From contig CM072345.1 in assembly GCA_036874045.1 (NCBI GenBank), positions 7,465,501 to 7,529,500 on the forward strand: DNA of 64,000 nt, read 5' to 3'. Origin of the DNA: Cymodocea nodosa (taxonomy: Eukaryota; Streptophyta; Magnoliopsida; Alismatales; Cymodoceaceae). Within the stretch, counting starts at the first letter, position 1, and each line of letters starts with the position of its first letter. Below are positions 12,026 through 22,588 of the stretch, in pieces. The notes beneath the pieces were generated by a model that searched no databases, had not been told where the DNA came from, and saw only the letters and a program-made list of their open reading frames with translations. A program made the position numbers and the translations under genes.

Positions 12026-13723
12026 TTAAGCCACACTGGCAACCTTTACTCCTACCTCACCAACCCCAACAGAACCAATAGGCACGCCATTAACGGCCTT
12101 AATCGCTAAACCACCACCACCGCCATCACCACGACCAACGACGGCGTTCCCACGGTTCCGGTGTGCCCCCGCGACGAACGCCGTTAAGTCCCTCGGGCGG
12201 ACGTTGACGCGGAGGCCGTGCTTCATGAACAACGTCAGCGACATCTTCTGCTCGATCCGATGTCCGTGGGCCACCACGAGGCGGTGGCGTAGCAAGACGG
12301 CAGTGGCGATGGACTTCATCTGAAGGTAGGCAAGGTCCTTGCCCAAGCATATCCTCGGCCCAGCGTTGAATGCCACGAATCTGAACGAGTCCTGTGGCGG
12401 TAGGAAAGTCTTGCCGTCCGGTGACAACCACCGCTCAGGCCGAAACTCCAAGCAGTCTTGTCCCCACACGGCCTTCATCCTCCCAGCTGAGTAGATGGAG
12501 TAGGTGATCGCGGACCCGGCCGGCACGAACGTGCCATCCGGTAGGACGTCGTCCTTGATGGCGTGCTTGGAGTCCTCCGGTACCGAGGGGTAGAGCCTCA
12601 GCGTCTCCGAGAGTGCCGCCTTGAGATACGCCAACCTGTCGGCCTCCTCGAAGGTCAATGGCTCCGCCAGCCACGTCTTTGGATCGTCCCCTCTGGTGTC
12701 CATCAAAATGGTGCAGATCTCCGTTACCACCTTGTCCTCGATCTCCGGGTTCTGGGTCATGAGCCAGAAGAACCAGCAGAGTGCCACGGAGGAAGTATCC
12801 CTTCCCGCGAGTATGAAGTTAAGCACCACATGCTGGAGGAAGGAGTCGGTGTAGGTTCCCTTCTTCATAAATCGGGAGAGCAGGTCGTCGTGCTGCAGCG
12901 CCTGCTTCGACTGGTGTGCGATGAGCTCCAGCTTCCTGGTATTGATTATGGCAGCGAGGTACTTCTCAACGTGAGCAACGCTGTCGCTCAGGCTCACCTC
13001 CATCCCAAGGTGGAGCCACTTCTTGAGCTTCCACATGAATTCGGGAAGGATGAAGCGGTGCAAGGAGGCCTCCGTGGCCTTGTCGAACGCGTTGGCGAAG
13101 GCATTCTCTGGTAGACCCGAGGCAAGGGTTTCCGGATCCTTGCCGAACGCCAGACCGCATATGTTGTCGAACGTGAGCCGAAGGAGGAGATCCTGTAGAT
13201 CCACGGTGGTTGATTTCTTACCGGCGGTCTCGAGTATGGGGAGTAGCCGGAGGTGGATGGCTCGGGTGACCCAGCGTGACATTGCCTGCCGGAGCGTCCT
13301 CGTAGTGAACTCCAGAGCCGCCGTCTTCCTTTGGAACAGCCAAGTATCGCCGTCGGAGTTGAAGATTCCGTCGCCCAGGAGGTCATGGAAGACGGCGTGC
13401 CACGTCGGCCCCTTGGGGTAGTTGTCGAATCGCGTCTTCAGGACGTGCTCCAGGTTCTTGGGATCACAGGTGACGGTGGTGAGGCCCTGGCGGCTCGCGA
13501 GCAAAGGGACAGCGAAGGTGCACGTCTGGTAGGTACCACCGGTGGCTCGAAGGTTCTCGAAGATCCAGTCGTGCATGCGTGAGGAGTTCTGTACGAGCCC
13601 GGGGAGGCTGCCGAGTAACGGCCACACCCGGGGTCCGGTGAGCCTCTTGGACAGGCGAGCAAACCAGAGGAAATACGCCGCCACGGCCGTGGCGAAGAAC
13701 ACCACCGTGAAAGCGTCGACCAT
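12026..13723 (-). CDS. CYP86A: Cytochrome P450, CYP86A family fatty acid omega-hydroxylase
   Basis: Single-exon gene of 565 codons from the ATG at 13723 (ATGG context). The open frame continues 13 codons further but begins with TTG, so 13723 is the start. An N-terminal membrane anchor (about residues 2-22) is followed by the basic, Pro/Gly-rich hinge '[14 protein letters not shown]'. P450 signatures in order: I-helix AGRDTS (306-311), K-helix ExxR (ETLR, 373-376), FRPERW (427-432) and heme loop [10 protein letters not shown] (452-461, Cys459 ligates heme). '[10 protein letters not shown]' and '[30 protein letters not shown]' type text is diagnostic of CYP86A. Family role: NADPH-dependent omega-hydroxylation of C12-C18 fatty acids at the ER for cutin or suberin monomers. 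It is longer than many members because of a Gly/Val-rich tail of about 45 residues after 'VNVRPRDL'. No stop or frameshift; likely functional. The subfamily number cannot be set. Confidence 0.95.
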   Translation of the reverse strand: MVDAFTVVFFATAVAAYFLWFARLSKRLTGPRVWPLLGSLPGLVQNSSRMHDWIFENLRATGGTYQTCTFAVPLLASRQGLTTVTCDPKNLEHVLKTRFDNYPKGPTWHAVFHDLLGDGIFNSDGDTWLFQRKTAALEFTTRTLRQAMSRWVTRAIHLRLLPILETAGKKSTTVDLQDLLLRLTFDNICGLAFGKDPETLASGLPENAFANAFDKATEASLHRFILPEFMWKLKKWLHLGMEVSLSDSVAHVEKYLAAIINTRKLELIAHQSKQALQHDDLLSRFMKKGTYTDSFLQHVVLNFILAGRDTSSVALCWFFWLMTQNPEIEDKVVTEICTILMDTRGDDPKTWLAEPLTFEEADRLAYLKAALSETLRLYPSVPEDSKHAIKDDVLPDGTFVPAGSAITYSIYSAGRMKAVWGQDCLEFRPERWLSPDGKTFLPPQDSFRFVAFNAGPRICLGKDLAYLQMKSIATAVLLRHRLVVAHGHRIEQKMSLTLFMKHGLRVNVRPRDLTAFVAGAHRNRGNAVVGRGDGGGGGLAIKAVNGVPIGSVGVGEVGVKVASVA

Positions 13724-13880
13724 CTTGTGTGTGTAACGAGCTAGAAGAGCAGTGCCAACCAACCCAGATGGAGATGGTAATTAGTACCAGTGGTAGTAGC
13801 TAGTGGTATCTGGTTAGGTGGTGGTGGTGTTCAGAGGTTTCATGGAAGAGTGGATTGGGATGAAGGAGAAGGGAGAGGAA

Positions 13881-13886
13881 TTTATA
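13881..13886 (-). promoter_or_regulatory. Probable TATA box of CYP86A
   Basis: TATAAA on the minus strand (context CGGTATAAATTCC), about 158 bp upstream of the ATG. This would give a 5' leader of roughly 120-130 nt. It is the only good TATA box in the proximal upstream region. Confidence 0.6.
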
Positions 13887-13889
13887 CCG

Positions 13890-14599
13890 GTGGAGTGGAT
13901 GGTTGGGGTGGCGATCAGAAGCATTTAAGATGGACAGTCTGGTTCACAGTCCCATTTCCATGTCGATACAGCTCCCATCGGACTAATATCTCCTCTTTCC
14001 TCCTCCTCCTTTGCCTTCTTGCCAACGCAAATAAATGGTGAGAGCCGCCATTAAATGCTGTCAGAGGTCGTTGAGCTCTGCTTAATTTCTACTACGAATT
14101 AAGCTTCCACGGCAGAGGAGGGTAACACTACGGCCGATGAACTCGCAGTTCTTGATCTTATACGGCCACACGCTCCGTTCTAACGACGCAGGAACGGGTT
14201 ACCGGATCATACGTTCACGTGAGTTTCGAATCGTTAGTTGAATACATAAAAGAGGATGGTTTTCCTCTTGGTGCTGGGAAGACCCTTTTCTGCGAGCGGC
14301 CACCCACAGCACTTGTGTCGCTCGCATTGTCTGTTGTATCGTCTACACCACTTGCATTGCGTCGCTCGTGCCGCCCCTACGTCACTCGCATCACCTCCCA
14401 TCGTTCGTTCCCTGTCGTCACACGTATCTCTAATTCGTGAACCTGTTTTCTGTGCCTCGATGGAGGAGGGTGAGCGTTACGTACTTGTTACATGCCTCTC
14501 GCTGTTCGCCTCTCGGCACCCGTCACCCATCGTCCATCGCGTACCTCAGCTACATAAAATATTATTGAATACATTATTATTTATTGCAAAGATGAGTAT
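13890..14599. other. CYP86A upstream region
   Basis: About 0.7 kb of moderately GC-rich upstream DNA, cut by the insertion of copia C2 at 14605. Several short open frames cross it on the plus strand (for example 14256-14666), but they have no recognisable domain and run into the transposon, so they are not called. Any distal regulatory sequence has been pushed at least 5.3 kb away by C2. Confidence 0.5.
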
Positions 14600-14604
14600 T
14601 ATTA

Positions 14605-14797
14605 TGTTGGAATTGGTCAAAAATACCAAGTTTCAAATTCAAATTCCGGTGTTTACCGGAATTTAAGGAGGAATTTGGGGGCGGAGATGGTGGAGGTTGT
14701 TAATCCTCCAAATGCTATAAATAGAGGTGAATAACACAAAGTATTAATCACCTGTAATAATCCACCATCGGAGCCCCTAAACTCGCGCAATCCAACA
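14605..14797 (+). repeat. C2 left LTR
   Basis: This 193-bp LTR has a GGAATTGGTC start and contains the internal palindrome-like CCGGTGTTTACCGG. A TATAAATAG box lies at about 14715-14723. It is preceded by the target duplication TATTA. Confidence 0.94.
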
Positions 14798-14798
14798 G

Positions 14799-14810
14799 TG
14801 ATATCAGAGC
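14799..14810 (+). other. C2 primer binding site
   Basis: TGATATCAGAGC starts one base after the LTR. It is the initiator-methionine-tRNA type site common to plant copia elements, with one difference from TGGTATCAGAGC. Confidence 0.85.
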
Positions 14811-14829
14811 CAAGAAGCTCCACCAGTCC

Positions 14830-15240
14830 CGCCTCCCGCGCGTTCGCCAGTCCTGCTGCCCGCGTGCGCTCCTCTGCCCGCGCACACCTCTGCTCGCCCG
14901 CGCACCTCCCGCCGCTCGCGTGCGCTCCTCTGCGCGCGCACCTCCGCAGCCTGCGCGCACTTCCCGCCGCCCGCGCACCTCCGCAGCCCGCGCGCACCTC
15001 CGCAGCCTGCGCACGCACCTCCGCAGCCTGCGCGCGCACCTCCGCAGCCTGCGCGCACCTCCGCAGCCCGCACACACCTCCGCAGCCTACGCATGCACCT
15101 CCGCAGCCTGTGCACGCACCTCTGCAGCCCGCATGCACCTCTGCTGCCTACGCGCACCTCCGCTGCCCGCACGCACCTCCGCTGCACGCGCGCACCTCTA
15201 CCCGCTCGCGCGCACCTCCCGTCGCTCGCGCGCACCTGGA
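14830..15240 (+). repeat. GC-rich minisatellite in the C2 leader
   Basis: More than a dozen degenerate copies of a unit like CGCGCACCTCCGCAGCCTG fill the untranslated leader between primer site and gag. GC content is far above the surrounding element, which is AT-rich from 15300 on. Because the unit almost lacks TA, long open frames appear on both strands (14653-15375); these are by-products, not genes. Element C3 has a comparable block at the same place. Confidence 0.9.
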
Positions 15241-15557
15241 TCACCGATCTTCCGCCCCTCGAGCGATTGGGTTAGAGACATTCGATATCTCCCCCTTTTG
15301 ATAAAATATTATAATATATTATATTATATTATATTGGATAATATTTGTAATTTGAATTTGAATTTGGAAATTTAAATATTTTTGAAAATTTGAAAATTGA
15401 AATTTTGAAATTGAAATTTGATTTCTGAATTTTGAAATTTGAATTCAAATAGTTTTTCGGAATTTTTTTTTGAAATTTTAAATTTAATATTTGCATTTTT
15501 GTTCATAAGTTAATTATTTATTGAAATTGGAAAGTAATTTCGATTATAGATATAAGT

Positions 15558-16862
15558 ATGGCTTCGAAGATGTTTACAACTGAGTTGGCAAGGATGGATA
15601 AATTAAATGGGGTAAATTATGAGATGTGGTATCGAAAAATATATCAAGCATTAGAATATGAAGATATTGAACATGTAATAGGTTCGCATCCTCCGGAAAT
15701 AAGTGAAAATGCTTCTGAAGTGGAAATAAAAAGAGTAAATCAATGGAGGAAAGATGATAAAAAGGCGAAAAATTTAATGTTCATGTTCATGGAAGATTGT
15801 CTTGTAAAATGCTATGAAACATATACTAATGCTTATACACTATGGAATGATTTGAAAGAAAAATATAATAAAGCAACTGAAATGAACACACAGTTGCTCC
15901 TTCAGAAATATAACTCTTGCAAGATGCTAGAGGAACAAAGTGTAGTGGAACATGTAAATAATATGATGGTAATAGCTAAAGACTTAGCTACTGCAGGAAC
16001 TCCTATACTAGAAAAATTGCAAATAGCAACCTTATTGAATAGTTTGCCACACACTTATGATATGGTTACCACATCTCTTAGGTCTACCCCATTACAATTA
16101 TCTGAATTGCCAGCTAGGTTGGGTACTGAACAGGAAATAATAGTCAGTCGCAGGCAACATAAATCTCATTTGGAAGAAGCCAATGCCATATTTCAAAAGC
16201 AGAGATTTGAAAAAGGCAACAAAAGAAGAAATGGACTAAACAAGAACAACTTCAAACAAAATCAAGCACGTGGAAAGAAAGAACGAGGATCTTGCCATGC
16301 TTGTGGCCAATTTGGTCATTTTAGGGCACATTGTCCCAACAAGGATGGAAACAAAGGTGGAACCTCGAAGTCGAACATAAAGAACAAAAGAACCTTCGTG
16401 GGAGTTGTGGAATGCAATAATGTTGTAGTCCCTAGTTCAAACGAATGGTGGGTTGATTCTGGTGCCACAAGGCACATTGCCAAAAAGAAAATGGGACTTG
16501 ACTCATTTAAAGAGTTGAGTCCTGGACAACAACGCATCTATATGGGAAACAATACTTATTTAGATGTGGAAGGTATTGGCACATATCGTTTGGACTTGGG
16601 AGACAGCATTATGATCTTGAAAGACGTCCTCTATGCACCTGGCATGAGGCAGAATTTAATATTCGTAGGCACTCTTTTGAAGAATAATTTGGAAGTTCAA
16701 TTTTACAATAAACGTGTATCCATAGGAAAAGACAAAAAGATTTTTGCTATGGGAATTTTTGTACCTGAACATGATTTGTTTAAACTTTCTGTCGTTGCTA
16801 ATGAAATAAATGAAATAGTTTCTAATTATGTTGAGTGTTATTTATCTGATATTGATTTGTAG
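15558..16862 (+). CDS. C2 gag-protease (5' part of the polyprotein)
   Basis: 434 codons from the ATG at 15558. The gag domain (about residues 1-215, 'LDKLNGVNYEMWYRKI' type start) is followed by a Lys/Arg-rich linker and an intact zinc knuckle CHACGQFGHFRAHC (about 16293-16334). Next comes the aspartic protease with WVDSGATRH (about 16447-16475). The frame closes at a TAG (16861-16863) in the GAG-pre-integrase motif, where Trp is expected before HLRL. The next residues continue in the same frame, so this is the front of a gag-pol polyprotein cut short by one point mutation. Confidence 0.88.
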   Translation: MASKMFTTELARMDKLNGVNYEMWYRKIYQALEYEDIEHVIGSHPPEISENASEVEIKRVNQWRKDDKKAKNLMFMFMEDCLVKCYETYTNAYTLWNDLKEKYNKATEMNTQLLLQKYNSCKMLEEQSVVEHVNNMMVIAKDLATAGTPILEKLQIATLLNSLPHTYDMVTTSLRSTPLQLSELPARLGTEQEIIVSRRQHKSHLEEANAIFQKQRFEKGNKRRNGLNKNNFKQNQARGKKERGSCHACGQFGHFRAHCPNKDGNKGGTSKSNIKNKRTFVGVVECNNVVVPSSNEWWVDSGATRHIAKKKMGLDSFKELSPGQQRIYMGNNTYLDVEGIGTYRLDLGDSIMILKDVLYAPGMRQNLIFVGTLLKNNLEVQFYNKRVSIGKDKKIFAMGIFVPEHDLFKLSVVANEINEIVSNYVECYLSDIDL

Positions 16863-19649
16863 CATTTAAGGTTAGTACATATTAATAAATCTAAAATACA
16901 ACAATTGATAAAATTGAACATGTTGCCTGAAATTAAAGACATGGAATTAAATAAATGTCAACATTGCTTAGTTGGGAAAATGACTAAGAAATCTTTTGGT
17001 GAGGGATATAGATCAGATGAATTATTGGGGTTGATTCATTCTGATGTGTGTGGTCCATTAAGTATTAAAACTCATGATGACAAAGAATATTTTGTGACTT
17101 TTATAGATGATTTTTCAAGATATGCTTACATTTATCTAATAAGTCATAAAAGTCAAGTATTGACTTGTTTTAAGAAATACAAGTTGGAAGTAGAAAAATA
17201 ACTTGGAAGAAGGATTAAGATGTTAGGGTTAGATAGGGGAGGGGAATATAATTCTAATGAATTTAAATTGTTTTGTGAAATGCATGGAATTAAAAGACAA
17301 ACAACAATGCCTTATACACCACAACAAAATGGTGTGGCGGAAAGAAAGAACAGAACTCTTATAAATTCTGTTAGATGCATGTTTTCACATTTAGGTCTCT
17401 CCAAAGTTTTTTAGGGAGAAGCATTGATCACAGCAAATTATGTATTAAATAGAATACCCTCCAAGTCTGTACCTAACATACCTTATGAATTATGGACCGG
17501 AACTAAGCCCAATTTATATCATTTAAGAAAATGGGGATCTATAGCCCATGTACTTATTCTTGAACAATTAAGGGATAAGTTAAAATCAAAGACTCTTAAA
17601 TGTAGGTTTATAGGCTATTGTGAAAATTCTTTCGGTTATAGGTTCTATAGTAAAGAAAAGGGAATTATTGAATATAGGGATGCCACTTTCCTAGAAAATC
17701 TAAATGAAAAGGAAGAAATAGGAAAGGAACATGAGCCACCATTTGTGGTGAATGATGACTATTTCAATAATATCCTGGAAAATGACCCTAGAGTTGAAAA
17801 AGGAGGAAACATTGAAAATATAGATGAACCTATGGAAATTGCTGATGAAAACAATCGTTAACCCATGGAAATCATGGGAGAAATCCAAAATGAGCCTATA
17901 AATGGAATTGAAGAGAACAATAGAAATAGAGAAGATAGAGAACCAGATTTACCTATTAGCAACAAAAGGATGAGACATTAACCAACATGGATGGATGACT
18001 ACCATTTGTATTCCTGTGAGCTTTCTTGTTTAATGATAGACATGGAGGAAAATCACATGGAACCCGTGACATATAAGGATGTCGTCGAATCTCATGAAAA
18101 AGATTTATGGTTGGATGCCATGAATGATGAGATTGATTCCATGAAATGGAATCATGTGTGGGAATTATGTGATCTACCTAAAGGAAGGAAAGCTATAGGG
18201 TGCAAGTGGATATTCCGGAAAAAGTTAAAGGTTGATGGGTCTATTGAAAAATATAAGGCCCGTTTAGTTGCTAAAGGTTATACACAGAAACCGGGAATTG
18301 ACTTTCATGAAACATATTCTCCAATTGCTAAATTCGCATCAATAAAAATTATATTGGCTATAGTTGCACATTTAGATTTGGAATTACATCAAATGGATGT
18401 AAAAACTGCATTTCTAAATGGAGACCTGCAGGAAGAAATCTACATGTCACAACCTGAGGGATTTCAGGTGGAAGGACATGAGGAAAAAGTGTGCAAATTG
18501 AAGAAGTCAATATATGGTTTAAAACAAGCATCTAGACAATGGTATCATAAGTTTCATGATATAATTGTCAAAATGGGATTTGTTTCAAACAGATTAGATT
18601 ACTGTGTATATGTCAGGAATAGTGGGAGTAACTTCATTATATTATCCTTGTATGTGGATGACATTTTACTTGCTGGAAATAATGCTGACATGTTGAATGA
18701 AACAAAGGAAGAACTTAGTAGAAAATTTGAAATGAAGGACATGGGGGAAGCATCCTATGTTCTTGGAATTCAGATCTTAAGAGATCGAAAATCAAGAATA
18801 TTGAGTATAAATCAGGAAAGATACCTGCAAATGGTGTTAAAAAGGTTTGGAATGGAAAATTGTTCCTCAGCTCCCACACCTTATATTTTAGGGAAAAAGT
18901 TAAGTAAGGACCAATGTCTTGGGAAAGGGAAGAAACCTTTAAGAGCACCTTATGCCCAAGTGGTTGGAAGTTTGATGTATGCTATGTTGTGTACAAGACC
19001 AGACTTGGCATATGCTGTAAGTATTGTAAGTAGGTATCAAAGTAATCCCGGAACAAAACATTGGGAAACTGTCAAAAGAATTTTGAAATATATAAAAGGA
19101 ACTTTGCACCATAAATTGACTTATCAAGCAGATGAGCTTGAAGTGCTTGGTTATACATATGCAGATTTAGGTGGTGACAAAGATGATGGGAAGTCTACTT
19201 CAGGACATGTATTCATCTTTGGAGGGGCAGCCATATCTTGGGGAAGTAAGAAGCAAGGGTGTGTAGCAAAATACACACAGGAAGCTGAATATGTTGCCTG
19301 TAGTACAGCCGCATCACATGCAGTTTGGATCAGAAGATTCATAAATGATTTGAATCTAAACTTGATAAATGGTCCAATAGAAATGTATTGTAATAACCAA
19401 GCGGCAATAAGTTTTGTATATAGTGGTGCAAATACAACAAAAGGACAACATATAAATATACATTATCACTATACTCGTGATATTGTAGGAAATGGGGAAA
19501 TAAAATTAAGTTATATCCCCACGGAAGATATGATTGTTGATCCTTTGACAAAAGGAATACTAGCGGAAAAGTACATTAAGTTTGTAAACTTAATGGGATT
19601 AAGGAACATTTATATGGATAATGGAAACGGAGAACATTCTCACGAGTAA
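16863..19649 (+). pseudogene. C2 integrase-RT-RNase H, same frame, few stops
   Basis: Continues in frame with 15558. The integrase zinc region is at about 16905-17000. The catalytic core has HSDVCG (about 17035), a second Asp region reading LDRGGEY (about 17226) and QQNGVAERKN with the Glu (about 17325-17350). Reverse transcriptase runs from '[27 protein letters not shown]' (about 18207-18290, long gap-free match to the family) to YVDDIL (about 18650) and '[15 protein letters not shown]' (about 18962). RNase H has CNNQAAI and a C-terminal DPLTKGI. Stops remain at about 16861, 17200, 17412, 17860 and 17980. Each sits where relatives have Trp or Gln, and there is no frameshift. Confidence 0.9.
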
Positions 19650-19722
19650 TGGAAAATTGAAATTGTGCTACCTACGAGTAGTGGGAGCGGAATTAAAAAG
19701 AATATAGTTGGTCTTTGTGACC

Positions 19723-19732
19723 AAGTGGGAGA
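19723..19732 (+). other. C2 polypurine tract
   Basis: AAGTGGGAGA immediately precedes the right LTR. Confidence 0.85.
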
Positions 19733-19925
19733 TGTTGGAATTGGTCAAAAAGACCAAGTTTCAAATTCAAATTCCGGTGGTTACCGGAATTTAAGGAGGA
19801 AGTTGGGGGCGGAGATGGTGGAGGTTGTTAATCCTCCAAATGCTATAAATAAAGGTGAATAACACAAAGTATTAATCACCTGGAATAATCCACCATCGGA
19901 GCCCTCAAACTTGCGCAATCTAACA
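19733..19925 (+). repeat. C2 right LTR
   Basis: This 193-bp LTR is followed by the target duplication TATTA (19926-19930). It differs from the left LTR at about nine positions. Confidence 0.94.
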
Positions 19926-19930
19926 TATTA

Positions 19931-22390
19931 TTTATCAATTTAATTTCAGATTATTTTTAAAATATTGATAAATAAGAAAATATCTAACGTAACTTTTCCG
20001 AGTCTGGTGGCGTCGTACGTCTGCGGGGGTGGAGGTGGACGAGAGGGTGCGTCGCTTGTTCTTAATCTGCGGGTGTGCCTTCGCAAATGACGTAGCTTCC
20101 AAAACTACGATCTTTATTTATTATTCAGATATATAATATTGTGTACTACGAATTGCAGGTAAAGCCGTTTCCGTGAGTGCTTACAAAATTTTATCATGTG
20201 CATGTTTGCAACCATACAATTACTTGTAGCTACTTCAATACCCACAGATATGAATACAATACCCGTAAAAATTAAAAAGACCTCATCTTTAACAGTATAA
20301 AACTAATTTCAATCGGCGTACCGTTTTTCCAGGCTGACATCTACTGGATCACCTGTAGACCCGTCCAACTTGTTAATCTGTGTAAAAATGAGGTGTTCTG
20401 TGGAGGATGCTTCGTGCTTCTCTTTTGCCAACCAATCTCGTGGGACTGGGGAATCACCTCTTGAAATCTTGGCATTGAATGATTAACCGGGGATGCACTG
20501 GTGAAGTAAATGCGGCATTGGGTGTGAGGTATAGAAAGTGCTGGGAAGACCAGGAGGAATACCACGAGGGGGGGGAATAAGTCGGTAGAGAAAATGGGTG
20601 AGGTGGGTGATATCGGCCACCTGCTTTGTGGTGGGCAGGCTTTTCTTTGTGTTGGATTATCAAAATGTAAATGAACAGTGCGCACAAAACTTGGGGGATT
20701 ATAGACAACAGTTTGGAGTTTGGTCACAGACTTTACTCGAAGACAAGTGATCTAACGCACCAAATTTACTGTCCATGTGTCGGGAGGTTTGTATAAGATC
20801 TTTGTTGCTGTCGGATTTTATTTTGTCTAGTCTAGCCTAGAGAAACAGCCATTTCTCTCGGTTCTTACGGAATCTTTTCTAATTCATGCATGCTATGGTT
20901 TCCCATTTTGAACCGTATGTATCCAAATGTTCTAATTGCTTGGAAATGTCGTAAGAATGTACAAGGACGACGATGGTTTAATCCAAGGAGGTTTTGTTCG
21001 CCGCTCAACCCAATTTTCGGTGTTCATGGCACTCCACGTGCTTCATCAAGGCTCTACTGAGTCCTGGCCGCCCTTCCCGGCCATCTTAACCCTTGAGTTG
21101 ACGGTTTTATCTTAAAGTCCCAACTCCCAACTTTCTCTGACATTGATAGAATTTCCACGTATTAATAATTTCTGGCCCTGTACGTCTTTTTATCTCTGTA
21201 AAACGCTTTCCTATCTATCCTTTGACCTGTGCAGTATATCTCATTCTTTGACGTGTTCGTTGAAATAACAAAAGGAGGAAGAAATGCAATTGAGAGCAGC
21301 AGCGCATGTTTGCAAGAAGCACTTGTGTGATGAGGTGCCCGAGGCAAGGTTGGAAGTCCGTTCGACGTGTTCCAAGTTGCTTACGTGAAATTTGGCCACC
21401 AAGTGTTTGACATATTGGCGAAAAGGCACGCATCCATTACGTTACGTTATAGTTGTAAGATTAGTTGTAAGTTGAGACTATGATATTGCATGCTTGACAG
21501 CGATTTAGAGACTATACTCATATATTTTATTGTGCTGAGTTATTAGAAATCAAAGACTTTCTTAACCATAACTCGATATTAGATTTAATAATGTCTTATG
21601 GAGTAAATCATTTTTAATGGTGCTTATCGTGGACTACAAATTGTTTTAAATGATACGAGCAACATGTGTTTCTTCAACCCTTACATCCTTACCGCCCAGC
21701 TGCCTGAGTGCATGCTTTGCTTACACCCTTACCTCACCCAACCACCATCCTAGCTCACGCCCTACGACCTGCACCTTGCAACCCTTGCACCACCACCACC
21801 CCCGCGCTTGCACCCCACCTTGTGCCCTAGTCCTGTGCCCACACCCCTACCATTGGAATCAAGCCTAGGTTTTCAAAATTTCCTAGATGTTGCCTTAGCC
21901 TAACTTGCAGCTTGCACAGATTTGCTTACTTTGGGCCAGGTCGACTCAACTCAGCCTATTGACATGTATAATGGTAAATGAAACCCTTAAGGATAAAAAT
22001 GGAAATTTAAGATGGCTAAACAGTTAACATAGAAGTATGAATGGACGTTGAAGAGCCAATCATTGGTTGCTTTTTATCTAGATTTTCATCTAAAGTTGTT
22101 ATGTTTCCTTAGATGAGATATATATATCCATCTCCTTATGACTTCATGAACCCTAGGTTACTCATGAAAAAGGGTGCATTGTTGAGAATGTTTGTAAGTA
22201 AGGGTTTCATGTCGTCGTATGCTAAGCTTCCATTCTTTGGTTCTTTTGTTGAACTAATCATTTCAATCACACTAGGTGTTTTCCTTTCATTTTGTGCTAC
22301 TTATGTTGTTCTATGCAATAACAATTTTTGTATAATATAAGGTGGCTTTTCCATGTGTTTTCCCTCAAACTAGGATAATGATTCTAGCTT
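19931..22390. other. Region without recognised genes
   Basis: Mixed-composition DNA. A 128-codon minus frame (20341-20727) and smaller frames at 21162-21433 and 21650-21868 show no recognisable domain. The last is Pro/His-rich low-complexity text. The final 300 bp or so (about 22080-22395) precede a copia primer site and may be the end of an old LTR, but its start could not be fixed. Confidence 0.4.
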
Positions 22391-22400
22391 GTTTTCTGAT

Positions 22401-22413
22401 ATGATATTAGAGC
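22401..22413 (+). other. Copia-type primer binding site relic
   Basis: TGATATTAGAGCA fits the plant copia primer site with C-to-T decay. It lies about 190 bp before the gag relic below, in the right order and orientation. Confidence 0.55.
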
Positions 22414-22588
22414 AAGTTTATTTTCTTTAAGATTGTGAAGAATGCTAAGCTTGCATTCACATTTCAATGTCGTTTACTTAAATCTTGGGAGTTTTTCGAC
22501 CATCCTGATATGATCCACCAAACCCAATAACTATTAATCATCATTTTAAGCTTTTGCTACCTTTAACCTACTATTCCTTTTGTAGACC

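Larger units (their letters stand above)
14605..19925 (+). mobile_element. C2: Ty1/copia LTR retrotransposon, nearly intact
   Basis: A 5321-bp element with 193-bp LTRs (TGTTGG...TAACA or CAACA) and the target duplication TATTA at 14600-14604 and 19926-19930. Primer site, leader minisatellite, one gag-pol frame (15558-19649) and polypurine tract are all in place. By eye the LTRs differ at 9 of 193 positions (about 95% identical), so it is moderately old. Its coding frame has no indel, only five stops. It sits about 0.9 kb upstream of the CYP86A start in the opposite orientation. Confidence 0.95.

Noticed and set aside
12126..13736. Several open frames of 64-183 codons on both strands overlapping CYP86A
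   Set aside because: Shadows of a GC-rich gene in other frames. The CYP86A frame alone has a complete set of P450 motifs.
13724..13762. 13-codon N-terminal extension of CYP86A
   Set aside because: It begins with TTG, not ATG. The first ATG is at 13723 and matches the family start and membrane anchor.
14653..15375. Overlapping open frames of 60-167 codons on both strands, rich in Ala, Arg, Cys and Gly
   Set aside because: They arise from the GC-rich minisatellite in the C2 leader, which lacks stop-forming TA. All frames are open, with no domain and no plausible start.
20341..20727. 128-codon minus-strand open frame
   Set aside because: No recognisable domain; Pro/Ser/His-rich composition, overlapping frames, no promoter or paralog visible.
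21650..21868. 72-codon plus-strand frame, Pro/Thr/His-rich
   Set aside because: Low-complexity composition and no similarity to a known family.
22113..22340. 75-codon plus-strand frame with a hydrophobic C-terminus
   Set aside because: It lies just before a copia primer site, probably inside an old LTR; no homology recognised.
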